Shown: piece by piece, positions 37,252 to 46,575 of the stretch
Numbering within the stretch: the stretch's first letter is position 1
Layout: each line of letters opens with the position of its first letter
Assembly: GCA_001780165.1 (NCBI GenBank)
Contig: MFFQ01000037.1
Location: forward strand, 103,407-167,406
Reading direction: 5' to 3'
DNA length: 64,000 nucleotides
From: Candidatus Eisenbacteria bacterium RBG_16_71_46
GTDB lineage: Bacteria; Eisenbacteria; RBG-16-71-46
The notes under the pieces: generated by a model
Told to the model about the DNA's origin: nothing
Database searches by the model: none
Seen by the model: only the letters and a program-made list of their open reading frames with translations
Program-made: the position numbers and the translations under genes

Positions 37252-37775
37252 CGTTTCTTCTCCGCCGGGTGCGAGGCCTGCTCCTTCTCGAGACGCTGGA
37301 TCTCGTCCCGGATGCCGGCCGCGCGCTCGAACTCCTCACGCTCGACCGCGCGCTGCAGCTCGTCGTGCAGGCGCTGAATCTGCCGGGAGCGCGTCGCGCC
37401 CTCGCCGTCGCGCGTGGGCACCTTGCCGCGATGCCGGGTGTCGCCGTGGATGCGTCGCAGCAGCGGTCGCAGCTGGAACTGGAACGCGGCGTAGCACTCG
37501 GCGCAGCCCAGCCGCCCGGTCTCCTTGAAGCCCGAGTAGAGCAGTCCGCAGCGCGGGCACTGGACGTGGCCGACGCGCTCCTCCTCGGTCGTCGTCATGC
37601 CGTCCACCATCCCGGCCAGCAGGTCGGCGATGTCGAACTTGTGCTTCTTCGCGGACTGATGCAGCCCCTTCTCCTCGGCGCACCGCTCGCACACGTGGAT
37701 CTCCGACATCTTGTTGTCGTGGATCTCCGTGAAGTGCACCGTCGAGGGGTTCTTACCGCAGATCTGGCAGAGCAT
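37248..37775 (-). CDS. mcsA: McsA-like UvrB/UvrC-motif zinc protein (McsB activator)
   Basis: MLCQICGKNPSTVHFTEIHDNKMSEIHVCERCAEEKG...VQCPRCGLLYSGFKETGRLGCAECYAAFQFQLRPLLRRIHGDTRHRGKVP...LHDELQRAVEREEFERAAGIRDEIQRLE. Confidence 0.95.
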   Translation of the reverse strand: MLCQICGKNPSTVHFTEIHDNKMSEIHVCERCAEEKGLHQSAKKHKFDIADLLAGMVDGMTTTEEERVGHVQCPRCGLLYSGFKETGRLGCAECYAAFQFQLRPLLRRIHGDTRHRGKVPTRDGEGATRSRQIQRLHDELQRAVEREEFERAAGIRDEIQRLEKEQASHPAEKKR

Positions 37776-37789
37776 TCCGGTCGACCCTC

Positions 37790-38524
37790 TCAGGCCGGCT
37801 CGATGAGCCGGCCTGCTTCCAGCCGCATGACCCGATGGGCGACCGCCGCCAGCCTATCATTGTGGGTCACGATGACGAAAGTCTGATGCCGGACGCGCGC
37901 CAGAGACGCAATCAGCTCGTGCAGCGCCGCCGCGGATTGCTGATCCAGATTGCCGGAAGGCTCGTCCGCCAGCACCAGCTCGGGCTCGGCCACCAGGGCG
38001 CGCGCCACCGCCACACGCTGCGCCTCCCCGCCCGAGAGCTCGGACGGCCGGTGCTGCCAGCGCGCCTCCAGCCCCACGTCGCGCAATGCGGCCTGGGCCC
38101 GCGCACGGGCCGCCTGCGGCTCGAAGCGGGCGATGAGCAGGGGCATCATGACGTTCTCCTCGGCGGTGAACTCCGGCAGCAAGTGGTGGAACTGAAAGAC
38201 GAAGCCGAGACTGAGCGCCCGGAACCGCGCCAAATCCCCCTCGGAGAGCGTGTCCACACGCGCCCCACGAAACGCCAGGGTGCCAGCATCGGCGTGGTCG
38301 AGTGTCCCGAGGATGTTCAGCAACGTGCTCTTGCCCGCTCCGGACGCTCCCACGATAGCTAGAATTGTGCCACGGGTGACGGCCAAGTCGATGCCCCGCA
38401 AGACCTCCAGAGGCCCCGTGGGAGTCGAATAGTTCTTGTCGATCCCGCGCGCTTCCAGGATCGTCTCCACCACGCTATCGCCCTGTCCTGTTGGCAATTG
38501 TCCCGTTTCCTTGAGGTTGGACAT
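37790..38524 (-). CDS. lolD: lipoprotein-release ABC transporter ATP-binding protein
   Basis: MSNLKETGQLPTGQGDSVVETILEARGIDKNYSTPTGPLEVLRGIDLAV...GASGAGKSTLLNILGTLDHADAGT...SGGEAQRVAVARALVAEPELVLADEPSGNLD. Confidence 0.93.
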   Translation of the reverse strand: MSNLKETGQLPTGQGDSVVETILEARGIDKNYSTPTGPLEVLRGIDLAVTRGTILAIVGASGAGKSTLLNILGTLDHADAGTLAFRGARVDTLSEGDLARFRALSLGFVFQFHHLLPEFTAEENVMMPLLIARFEPQAARARAQAALRDVGLEARWQHRPSELSGGEAQRVAVARALVAEPELVLADEPSGNLDQQSAAALHELIASLARVRHQTFVIVTHNDRLAAVAHRVMRLEAGRLIEPA

Positions 38525-39762
38525 TAGATTTGGCGCCGGATGGCCTCCACCGGGTCCAGGCGCGAGGCCCGCCACGCCGGGTAGAGCGCAGCGGCCAGAC
38601 ACAGGCTCAGGGCGGCCAGAATGACGGCGGCGAAGTCCCCCGCCTCCGGCCGCACCGGCAAGCGCTCGATGAAGTAGACGTCGCCGGGCAGCCGCACGAA
38701 CGGGTAGCGCCGCAACACCGTGATCAACGCGAACCCGAGGACCGAGCCCAGCCCGGTGCCGAGCCCGCCGATCAGCAGGCCCTCGGCGAGGAACACCTGG
38801 AGCACGGTGGAGCGCGCGGCCCCGAGCGACTTGAGCACGCCGATATCGCGGCGCTTTTCCAGCACCACCATGAAGAGCGTGGCGACGATGTTGAAGGCCG
38901 CGACCAGGACGATCAGCGCGAGGATCACGAACATCACCGTCTTCTCCAGCTTCATCCAGGTGAACAGGTTGCGGTTGAGCTCGATCCAGTTGTTGGCGCG
39001 CAGGCCGGGATCGCCGAGCTCGCTCAGGATACGCGCGCCGACGCGCGGAGCGGCGAACATGTCGACGAGCTTGATCTCGATTCCGGTGACGGCGGCCCCG
39101 AGTTCGAAGAATTCCTGCGCCGCGGCGATCGAGGTGAAGCTGAAGCTCGAGTCGTAGGTGTACAGGCCGGAGCTGAACAGACCCACCACTCGGAACGGTC
39201 GGATCCGCGGCGCGAAGCCGAACGCCGAGCGCTCCGCCCCCGCCAGCGAAGCCAGCAGCACGGTGTCCCCGACCCGCGCGCCGATGCGCGCGGCCAGCTC
39301 CCTCCCCAGCACGATGCCGGGCACGCCGTCGGCGGTCACGCGCGGGATCGAATCCAGCGGCGGCTCGATGTTGCGGCCGACCGTGGTCACCGAACGCTCG
39401 GTCGCCAGATCCACGCCCTTCACCACCACGCCCTCGGCCAGCCCTTGGTGCAGGACCATCGCCTTGGCGTAGGTGAAGGGCGCCACGCCCAGCACGCCGG
39501 GCGCGCGCCGGACCTTCGCCACCAGCGGGCCCGCATCGGGGATCCCGGCCACGGTCTCGCCCAACAGCACGACGTGCGCGTCGGTGCCGGCGATGCGGCT
39601 CTGGATCTCGTTCTCGAAGCCGTTCATCACCGCGAGCACGGTGAGCAGCGCGGTGACGCCGAGCGCCACCCCGCCGATCGAAATGCCGGTGAGCAGCGTG
39701 ATGAAGCCGCTCTGCCGCCGCGTGCGCAGGTAGCGCGCGGCGATCCACAGCGGGAGGTTCAC
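38524..39762 (-). CDS. lolC: lipoprotein-release ABC transporter permease (LolC/LolE family)
   Basis: LPLWIAARYLRTRRQSGFITLLTGISIGGVALGVTALLTVLAVMNGFENEIQSRIAGTDAHVVL. Confidence 0.93.
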   Translation of the reverse strand: MNLPLWIAARYLRTRRQSGFITLLTGISIGGVALGVTALLTVLAVMNGFENEIQSRIAGTDAHVVLLGETVAGIPDAGPLVAKVRRAPGVLGVAPFTYAKAMVLHQGLAEGVVVKGVDLATERSVTTVGRNIEPPLDSIPRVTADGVPGIVLGRELAARIGARVGDTVLLASLAGAERSAFGFAPRIRPFRVVGLFSSGLYTYDSSFSFTSIAAAQEFFELGAAVTGIEIKLVDMFAAPRVGARILSELGDPGLRANNWIELNRNLFTWMKLEKTVMFVILALIVLVAAFNIVATLFMVVLEKRRDIGVLKSLGAARSTVLQVFLAEGLLIGGLGTGLGSVLGFALITVLRRYPFVRLPGDVYFIERLPVRPEAGDFAAVILAALSLCLAAALYPAWRASRLDPVEAIRRQI

Positions 39763-41270
39763 TCGGGCGGGACTCCGGCCACGGCGGGGTCCTCGTCGAG
39801 CTCGTCCCGGCCCTCCTCGGGACGCAGCTGCGGGAACAACACCACGTCACGGATGGTGCGGGAGTCGGTGACCAGCATCACCAGTCGGTCGAAGCCGATG
39901 CCCACGCCCCCGGTCGGCGGCATCCCGTATTCCAGCGCGCGCACGTAGTCGTGATCCATGATCTGCGCCTCGTCGTCACCGCCGGCGCGCCGCGCCATCT
40001 GCGCCTCGAAGGCACGGGCCTGCGCCGCGGGATCGTTCTGCTCCGAGAACGCGTTCGCCAGCTCCATCCCGGCCACGAACAGCTCGAAGCGCTCGACCAG
40101 CCCCGGCCGCCTGCGGTTCGCGCGCGCCAGCGGGGAGGTCTCCGCCGGGTAGTCCAGCACGAACGTGGGCTGCACCAGTCCGGGCTGCACCAGCTCGCCG
40201 AACAGGGCGTCGAGCAGGCCGCCCGGGCCCAAGCCGGGGCGGGTCTCGACCCCCCGCGCGGCGGCGATCCTCGCGAGCCGCCCGGGATCCAGATCGCCGA
40301 CGTCCTCGCCCACCGCGGCGCTCACCGCCTCGGGCAGCGACAGCCGCGGCCAGGGCGGGGTGAAATCCAGCGCCTCGCCCTGGTAGGCGATGCGCGCCGT
40401 GCCGCGCGTCCCCTCCACCGCGCCGGCGACGAGGTGCTCGGTGAGCTCGAGCATGTCGTAGACGTCCGCGAACGCCTGGTAGTACTCGAGCAGCGTGAAC
40501 TCGGGGTTGTGGATGCGGTCCATGCCCTCGTTGCGGAAATTGCGCGAGAATTCGTAGACCCGCTCGAGCCCTCCCACGATCAGCCGCTTGAGGTAGAGCT
40601 CGTCCGAGATCCGCAGGTAGAGATCCATGTCGAGGGCGTGGTGCCGAGTGACGAACGGACGGGCGAACGCGCCACCGTAGAGGGGTTGCAGCACCGGGGT
40701 CTCGACCTCGAGGTAGCCGCGCGCATCCAGAAACCGGCGGATCGCCGCGGTGAGCGCGGCGCGGCGGCGGAACACCTCGCGCACCTCCAGGTTCACGAAC
40801 AGGTCGGCATAGCGCTGGCGGAACCGGGTCTCCGGGTCGCGCAGGCCATGCCACTTCTCGGGCAGCGGCCGCATCGACTTGGCGAGCAGCTCCAGCGCGT
40901 CCACCCGCACCGTGATCTCCCCGGTACGGGTGCGGAACAGCTGGCCCCCCACCCCGATCCAGTCGCCGACGTCGACCAGCTCGTAGCGGCGAAACGCCTC
41001 CCCCAGATGATCGGCCCGGAAGTAGAGCTGGATCTTCCCGCTCGCGTCCAGCAGGTGGGCGAATCCGGCCTTGCCGTGCCCCCGCAGCGCCACCACCCGG
41101 CCGGCGACGCGCACCGGTTCACCGGGCTCGGCGGTCACCGCCTCGCCGCGCTCGAGCAGATCCGTCGCGCGGTGGGTGACGTCGAAGCGATAGGCGTAGG
41201 GCTCGACGCCTATCTCGCGCCAGCGCGCGAGCTTCTCGCCGCGCTGGCGCATGAGTTCCTGGAGCGACAT
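39759..41270 (-). CDS. lysS: lysyl-tRNA synthetase (class II)
   Basis: VRVAGRVVALRGHGKAGFAHLLDASGKIQLYFRAD; DRIHNPEFTLLEYYQAFADVYDML; YGMPPTGGVGIGFDRLVMLVTDSRTIRDVVLFPQLRPE. Confidence 0.96.
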   Translation of the reverse strand: MSLQELMRQRGEKLARWREIGVEPYAYRFDVTHRATDLLERGEAVTAEPGEPVRVAGRVVALRGHGKAGFAHLLDASGKIQLYFRADHLGEAFRRYELVDVGDWIGVGGQLFRTRTGEITVRVDALELLAKSMRPLPEKWHGLRDPETRFRQRYADLFVNLEVREVFRRRAALTAAIRRFLDARGYLEVETPVLQPLYGGAFARPFVTRHHALDMDLYLRISDELYLKRLIVGGLERVYEFSRNFRNEGMDRIHNPEFTLLEYYQAFADVYDMLELTEHLVAGAVEGTRGTARIAYQGEALDFTPPWPRLSLPEAVSAAVGEDVGDLDPGRLARIAAARGVETRPGLGPGGLLDALFGELVQPGLVQPTFVLDYPAETSPLARANRRRPGLVERFELFVAGMELANAFSEQNDPAAQARAFEAQMARRAGGDDEAQIMDHDYVRALEYGMPPTGGVGIGFDRLVMLVTDSRTIRDVVLFPQLRPEEGRDELDEDPAVAGVPPE

Positions 41271-41394
41271 GGCGTCCTCGGAGGGATGGCGGGACGCGCG
41301 GCGGCGGCCGCCGCGCGCAGAATCCGGCGACTCTAGGAACCGGCCTCGAGGGTGTCAAGCCGCGGGGGGCGCGCGGCGCACCCGGCGCGCCGGC

Positions 41395-42822
41395 CTACCC
41401 GACGACCCGGTGCAGGTCCTCGATCGCCAGCTTGCCCGCCGTGGGATCCACCTCCACCGGATAGTCCCCGGTGAAGCACGCGCGGCAATAGCGCGCCGGC
41501 TCGCGCTCGCACGCGAGCAGCCCCTCGAGCGACAGGTAGCCGAGCGTGTCCACGCCCAGGAAATCGCGGATCTCCTGGACGGTCTTGAGCGCCCCGATCA
41601 GCTCGCGCCGGCTGGGCGTATCGATGCCGTAGAAGCACGGATGGGTGACGGGCGGCGAGCCGACGCGGAAATGCACCTCGCGGGCCCCGGCGCGGCGCAA
41701 CAGGCGCACCAGCTTGCGGCTCGTGGTGCCGCGCACGATCGAGTCGTCCACCACGACGACCCGTTGGCCCTCGAGGATCTCGCGCACCGGGTTGAACTTG
41801 ACCCTCACGCTCGAATCGCGCCCGGCCTGGTGGGGCTGGATGAAGGTGCGCCCGACGTAATGGTTCCGGATCAGGCCGAGCTCGAAGCGCAGCCCCGAGC
41901 GCTCGGCGTAGCCCAGGGCGATCGAATTGCTGGAGTCCGGCACCGCGATGACGACGTCGGCGTCCGTCGGATGCTCCTCGGCGAGCCGGTGGCCGATCCG
42001 CCGCCGCGCCCGGTCGACGCCCTCGCCGAACACGTGGCTGTCGGGCCGCGAGAAGTAGATGTGCTCGAAGATGCAATGCTGGGGCGGATCGGCCACCGGG
42101 AAGACGCGCTCCGTCCGCATCCCCCGCGAATCCAGCCGCACCAGCTCGCCGGGCTCCACCTCGCGCACGTAGTCGGCGCCCACCAGGTCCAGCGCGCAGG
42201 TCTCGCTCGCCACCACGTATCCGTCGCCGAGCCGCCCGATGCACAGCGGGCGAAAACCGTGGGCATCGCGAAGGGCCAGGACGGTGCCGCCGGTGAGCAC
42301 CACCAGCGAGTAGGCGCCGCGCACCTGGCGCGCGGCCTCGATCAGCCCCTCGGCCGGCGCGTCCGCGCGCGAGAGCGCCATGAGGTGGAGGAAGATCTCG
42401 GTGTCGAGCGTGGTCTGGAAGATCGAGCCCGAGCCCTCGAGCCCCTGGCGGAGCTCGCGCGCGTTGACCAGGTTGCCGTTGTGGGCAAGCGCCAGCGGTC
42501 CGCCGCGGTAGACCACGCGCAGCGGCTGGGTGTTCTCGAGCGTGACGCTGCCCGACGTGGAGTAACGGTTGTGGCCGATCGCGAGCGATCCCGGCAGCCG
42601 CGCCAGCAGGGCGTCGTCGAACACGTCCGACACCAGCCCCAGCCCCTTGTGACTGTGGAACTCCCCGCGCTCGTCGCACGAGACGATGCCCGCGGATTCC
42701 TGCCCGCGGTGCTGCAGCGCGTGCAGCCCGAGTCCCACCACCTCGGCGGCATGCGCCACCCCCACGGCGCCGAACACCCCGCACTCCTCGCGCCAAGCCT
42801 TCTCCGCCGTCCACCCGCTCAC
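41395..42822 (-). CDS. purF: amidophosphoribosyltransferase
   Basis: EECGVFGAVGVAHAAEVVGLGLHALQHRGQESAGIVSCDERGEFHSHKGLGLVSDVF; RVVVVDDSIVRGTTSRKLVRLLRRAGAREVH; GTG start overlapping upstream stop. Confidence 0.96.
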   Translation of the reverse strand: MSGWTAEKAWREECGVFGAVGVAHAAEVVGLGLHALQHRGQESAGIVSCDERGEFHSHKGLGLVSDVFDDALLARLPGSLAIGHNRYSTSGSVTLENTQPLRVVYRGGPLALAHNGNLVNARELRQGLEGSGSIFQTTLDTEIFLHLMALSRADAPAEGLIEAARQVRGAYSLVVLTGGTVLALRDAHGFRPLCIGRLGDGYVVASETCALDLVGADYVREVEPGELVRLDSRGMRTERVFPVADPPQHCIFEHIYFSRPDSHVFGEGVDRARRRIGHRLAEEHPTDADVVIAVPDSSNSIALGYAERSGLRFELGLIRNHYVGRTFIQPHQAGRDSSVRVKFNPVREILEGQRVVVVDDSIVRGTTSRKLVRLLRRAGAREVHFRVGSPPVTHPCFYGIDTPSRRELIGALKTVQEIRDFLGVDTLGYLSLEGLLACEREPARYCRACFTGDYPVEVDPTAGKLAIEDLHRVVG

Positions 42823-43412
42823 GGTCGTCTCCCCGTCTCGCGCCCGCGCGTTCGCGGGGCCGGCTCTCGCTCGATCCACGGCAGCGGAACGGTGGCCTCG
42901 GCCAATCGATAGCTCTGCGAGTTCGGATTGCACAGCAACCCGTTGCGGCGGTCGCGCAGGTCCGCCAGCTCGAGCGCGCGCGCCGCCGCGGCCTCACCCG
43001 CCGCGAAGCGCATCACCCAGGCCACCCCCTCGCTCACCTCGACGGTCTTGCCGGTTTCGTGCGCCCACCACCGCTCGGCCGCCGGACGGGCGACCGCGCC
43101 GCGCTCCACCACCAACACCACCTGATCGCCCGGCTCCGCCGGGACCGGATCGGTCGCCTTGAGGCGCACCCAACACCGCTCCTTGTGCGGATTGTAGAAC
43201 TGGGTGGAGCGATGGAGCAGCTCCGCGATGACCTCGCGTCCCGGCAGGCTCCCGCGCACCTCCACCAGCCGCAGGCGCCGCAGGCCCTCGAGTCCCCGGC
43301 CCGACGCGAGGTGCGCGCGCGCGACCGCGAGCGCCGAAACCGCCGCCGGGTCGTCGGTCCGCAGCTCGATCCAGGCCTGTGCCAGCTTGCCGCCACCGCG
43401 TCGCGCCGCCAT
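42819..43412 (-). CDS. unknown protein at the PurS position (possible extended/divergent PurS-like subunit)
   Basis: MAARRGGGKLAQAWIELRTDDPAAVSALAVARAHL...LVEVRGSLPGREVIAELLHRSTQFYNPHKERCWVRLKATD...LADLRDRRNGLLCNPNSQSYRLAEATVPLPW; overlaps purQ and purF. Confidence 0.75.
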   Translation of the reverse strand: MAARRGGGKLAQAWIELRTDDPAAVSALAVARAHLASGRGLEGLRRLRLVEVRGSLPGREVIAELLHRSTQFYNPHKERCWVRLKATDPVPAEPGDQVVLVVERGAVARPAAERWWAHETGKTVEVSEGVAWVMRFAAGEAAAARALELADLRDRRNGLLCNPNSQSYRLAEATVPLPWIEREPAPRTRGRETGRRP

Positions 43413-44227
43413 CACGCCTCCTTCAGGTGCAGGCGCAGGGCATGGAACAGCAGCAGCCCGGGACCATCCGCCGCGGGGCCGCCCGCGCCCGGCGCCAGCC
43501 GCAGGCGGCGATCCGCCCATTCGCCGGCAACGCCGCGACCCAGCGCCCCGAGATCCTGCGCGCGCTCCGGATGCGGCATGAGCGCGAGCACGTTGCCTCT
43601 CGCGTTGCACACGCCGGCGATCGCTTCCTCGGATCCGTTGGGATTGTCGGGAAACGCCGTGGCGGGCCGGCCCTCGGAGTCCGCATAGACCAGCGGCCCC
43701 TGCCCCGCGGCGCGCAGACCGGCGATGCGAGCGCCGGCGCGCGCGGTAAAGCGCCCTTCGCCGTGCGCGACCGGGAGCGGCAGCACCGTGCCGGGCTCGA
43801 GCCCGCGGGTGAAGAGGCACGACGAGGGCTCGATCCGCACGTAGATCCAGCGCGCGTAGTAGCCGTCGCGCCGCGGCATGCGATTGCGCGCCAGCGCCAG
43901 CTCCACGCCCCCGCCTCCCGGCACCAGACCGGCCTCGACCAGCACCTGCGCGCCATTGCAGATCCCGAGCACCGGCCTGCCGCGCGCGGCCTGGGCGGCG
44001 AGCGCCTCGAGCAGCGGGCCCTTGGCCGCGAGCGCTCCCGCCCGCACCCGGTCCTGGTGGCAGAACCCACCGGGCAGCACGAACGCCTGATAGTCGCGCA
44101 GGCCGGCGGCGGGTCGAGTCCAGCGGAACACCTCGGCGTCGAGCCCCACGCGGGCCAGCGCGCCCACCGTCTCGGTCTCGCAGTTGACCCCGGGGAACTG
44201 CACCACGGCCACGCGCGCCGCCTTCAT
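43412..44227 (-). CDS. purQ: phosphoribosylformylglycinamidine synthase subunit PurQ (glutaminase)
   Basis: VAVVQFPGVNCETETVGALARVGLDAEVFRW; VLPGGFCHQDRVRAGALAAKGPLLEAL; RPVLGICNGAQVLVEAGLVPG. Confidence 0.93.
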   Translation of the reverse strand: MKAARVAVVQFPGVNCETETVGALARVGLDAEVFRWTRPAAGLRDYQAFVLPGGFCHQDRVRAGALAAKGPLLEALAAQAARGRPVLGICNGAQVLVEAGLVPGGGGVELALARNRMPRRDGYYARWIYVRIEPSSCLFTRGLEPGTVLPLPVAHGEGRFTARAGARIAGLRAAGQGPLVYADSEGRPATAFPDNPNGSEEAIAGVCNARGNVLALMPHPERAQDLGALGRGVAGEWADRRLRLAPGAGGPAADGPGLLLFHALRLHLKEA

Positions 44228-46575
44228 GGCACGTCCTCGTTCCACAGCCGTTCGAGCGGGGCCGAGGCCGCCGCGGCCAGTTCGCTCACCGCCCACTCCG
44301 CCGATGCACCGTCGGGCAGCAGCATGCGTACCACCGGACGGTCGCTCACCGTCCCGATCGGCCACGCCAGCAGCGAGCGCTCGCGCGCGGCCTGAAACAG
44401 CCGCACCGCGCGCTCGGGCCCGACCTCGAAGACGATCGCCGGGCGCTCGCTGAACAAGGCCTCGGCCACCGGAGCTTCGAGCACGTTCAGGTCCACCTCG
44501 AGGCCGAGCCGGCGCGCGGGCGGGGCGGCCAGCGCCATTTCCGCCAGCGCCACGGCGAGCCCGCCGTCCGAGACGTCGTGGGCAGCCCTCACCCAGCGTC
44601 CTTCCGAGGCCAACACCGCCAGCTCCTGCAGCCGCGCCTCGCGCGGAAGGTCGAGCGACGGCGGCGCCCCCGCGGCGCCCGCGAGCACGGTGCGCGCGTA
44701 GCTCGAGCCGGTCAGCGCTTCGCGCGGCTCCCCGACCAGCACCAGGAAGTCACCGGCCTCCGCGAGCGCACAGGACACCGCCGCGTCCACCTCGTGGAGC
44801 ACCCCGGCGCACAGCACGATCGGCGACGGAGGGATCGGTCGCTCGCCGGTCTGGTTGTGGAGGCTGACGTTGCCACTGACGAAGGGAAGCGGAGCGCCAC
44901 GGGCCGCGAGCCCGCCCAACGCCTCGGCGGCCACGCTCAGACCCTCGAGGGTCGCCTCCAGGTCGCCCATCACGCGCGGCTCCGCCGGGGATCCGAAATT
45001 GAGGCAGTCGGTGAGCGCCCACGGACGCCCCCCGGCACACGCCACGTTGCGCGCCGCCTCGGCCACCGCGTGCCGCGCGCCCAGCTCGGGATCGCTCGCG
45101 CACCAGAACGGGTTGCCCCCCACCGCGAACGCCAGACCCATGCCCCGCCCCGGATGGACGCGGATGACGCAGGCGTCGCCCTCCCCCGGACGCAACCAGG
45201 TCCGACCCTGCACCTCGCTGTCGTAGTGCCGGTACAGGTACTCGCGCGAGCACAGATGCTCGCTCCCCAACAGCCGCAGCAGCGCGTCGCGCGGATCGCA
45301 CTCGTGACGCGCCGGCTTGAGCGGGGCCGCCGGGGCCCGCCGCCGCGCCGTGCGCGGGGCCCGGCGCCCGGCGGTGATCGCCTCGACCGGGCAATCCACC
45401 ACGGTCTCGCCGCGCCAGGTCACCCGGTAGCACCCGTCATCCGTGGGGCTGCCGACCACGCGCGCGCCCGCGCCGGGGTAGACGTCGCCGAGGGCGAACT
45501 CGCGCTCGTAGATCGCGCACAGCTCCGCGGCGAACGCCTCCGGCACCACCCAGCAGTAGCGCTCCTGGGTCTCCGAGCACAACAGCACTTCCGGCGGCAG
45601 CTCGCGAGCGACGCCATGCAGGCGCTCGAGCGCGATCGCCGCGCCCCGACCACCGGCCGCCGCCAGCTCGCTCGTGGCGCAGGCGACGCCGCCGGCGCCC
45701 AGATCCTTGAACCCGGCGGGGATGCCGCGCCCGCGGATGCGGCGGAACGCCTCGGCGTTGGCCATGTGCAGCACGCGCTTGAGGAACGGGTCGGGAAGCT
45801 GCACGGCGCCGCGCTGGTCGGCGCCGCCCAACTCGCCCGAGGCGAAGGCCGCGCCGCCGAACCCGCTCTCGTCGGTCGGCTTGCCGATCACCACGAACGC
45901 CCAGGGTCCCGGCCCCTCGGGCACGCGGCTGCGCAGCAGCCCGTCGCGCGGCGCGAGTCCCGCCGCCATCACGTTCACCAGGCAGTTCGTGTCGAAGCCC
46001 GCGTCGAATGCGAGATCCCCGCCGAGGTTGGGCACCCCGAGCGCGTTGCCGTAGTCGGCGATTCCCTGCACCACGCCGCGCACGACGTCGCGCACGTGCA
46101 CGGCGCCGCGCGGGTCGCCGAAGCGCAGGGCGTCCAACACGCCCACCACCTCCGCCCCCATGCAACCGACGTCGCGGACGATGCCGCCGATGCCGGTCGC
46201 CGCACCCTCGACCGGCAGCACCTGGCTCGGGTGGTTGTGACTTTCGTGCGCGAGCACCAGGACCAGGTCGTCGCAAGGCGCCGGCAGCGCCACCACCCCC
46301 GCGTCCTCGCCGGGTCCGAGCACCACCTGCGGCGCGCGGGTGGGCAGGCGACCCAGCAGGTGGCGCGTGGACTTGTACGAGCAGTGCTCGCTCCACAGGA
46401 TCCCGAACAGCACCGCCTCCGCCCACAGCGGCGGCCGCCCGAGCAGATCGAGCAACAGCGTCACCTCGCCCGCTTCGAGCTGGATGCCGCGGGAGGCCAG
46501 CCGGCGCGAGACCGCCGCGGGATGCGCCGCTTCGGCGGCGGTGTACGCCGGCGCCGAGGGCAGTCCCACGCTCAC
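44224..46575 (-). CDS. purL: phosphoribosylformylglycinamidine synthase subunit PurL (small type)
   Basis: LFGILWSEHCSYKSTRHLLGRLP; VLAHESHNHPSQVLPVEGAATGIGGIVRDVGCMGAEVVG; RWVRAAHDVSDGGLAVALAEMALA. Confidence 0.95.
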   Translation of the reverse strand: MSVGLPSAPAYTAAEAAHPAAVSRRLASRGIQLEAGEVTLLLDLLGRPPLWAEAVLFGILWSEHCSYKSTRHLLGRLPTRAPQVVLGPGEDAGVVALPAPCDDLVLVLAHESHNHPSQVLPVEGAATGIGGIVRDVGCMGAEVVGVLDALRFGDPRGAVHVRDVVRGVVQGIADYGNALGVPNLGGDLAFDAGFDTNCLVNVMAAGLAPRDGLLRSRVPEGPGPWAFVVIGKPTDESGFGGAAFASGELGGADQRGAVQLPDPFLKRVLHMANAEAFRRIRGRGIPAGFKDLGAGGVACATSELAAAGGRGAAIALERLHGVARELPPEVLLCSETQERYCWVVPEAFAAELCAIYEREFALGDVYPGAGARVVGSPTDDGCYRVTWRGETVVDCPVEAITAGRRAPRTARRRAPAAPLKPARHECDPRDALLRLLGSEHLCSREYLYRHYDSEVQGRTWLRPGEGDACVIRVHPGRGMGLAFAVGGNPFWCASDPELGARHAVAEAARNVACAGGRPWALTDCLNFGSPAEPRVMGDLEATLEGLSVAAEALGGLAARGAPLPFVSGNVSLHNQTGERPIPPSPIVLCAGVLHEVDAAVSCALAEAGDFLVLVGEPREALTGSSYARTVLAGAAGAPPSLDLPREARLQELAVLASEGRWVRAAHDVSDGGLAVALAEMALAAPPARRLGLEVDLNVLEAPVAEALFSERPAIVFEVGPERAVRLFQAARERSLLAWPIGTVSDRPVVRMLLPDGASAEWAVSELAAAASAPLERLWNEDVP

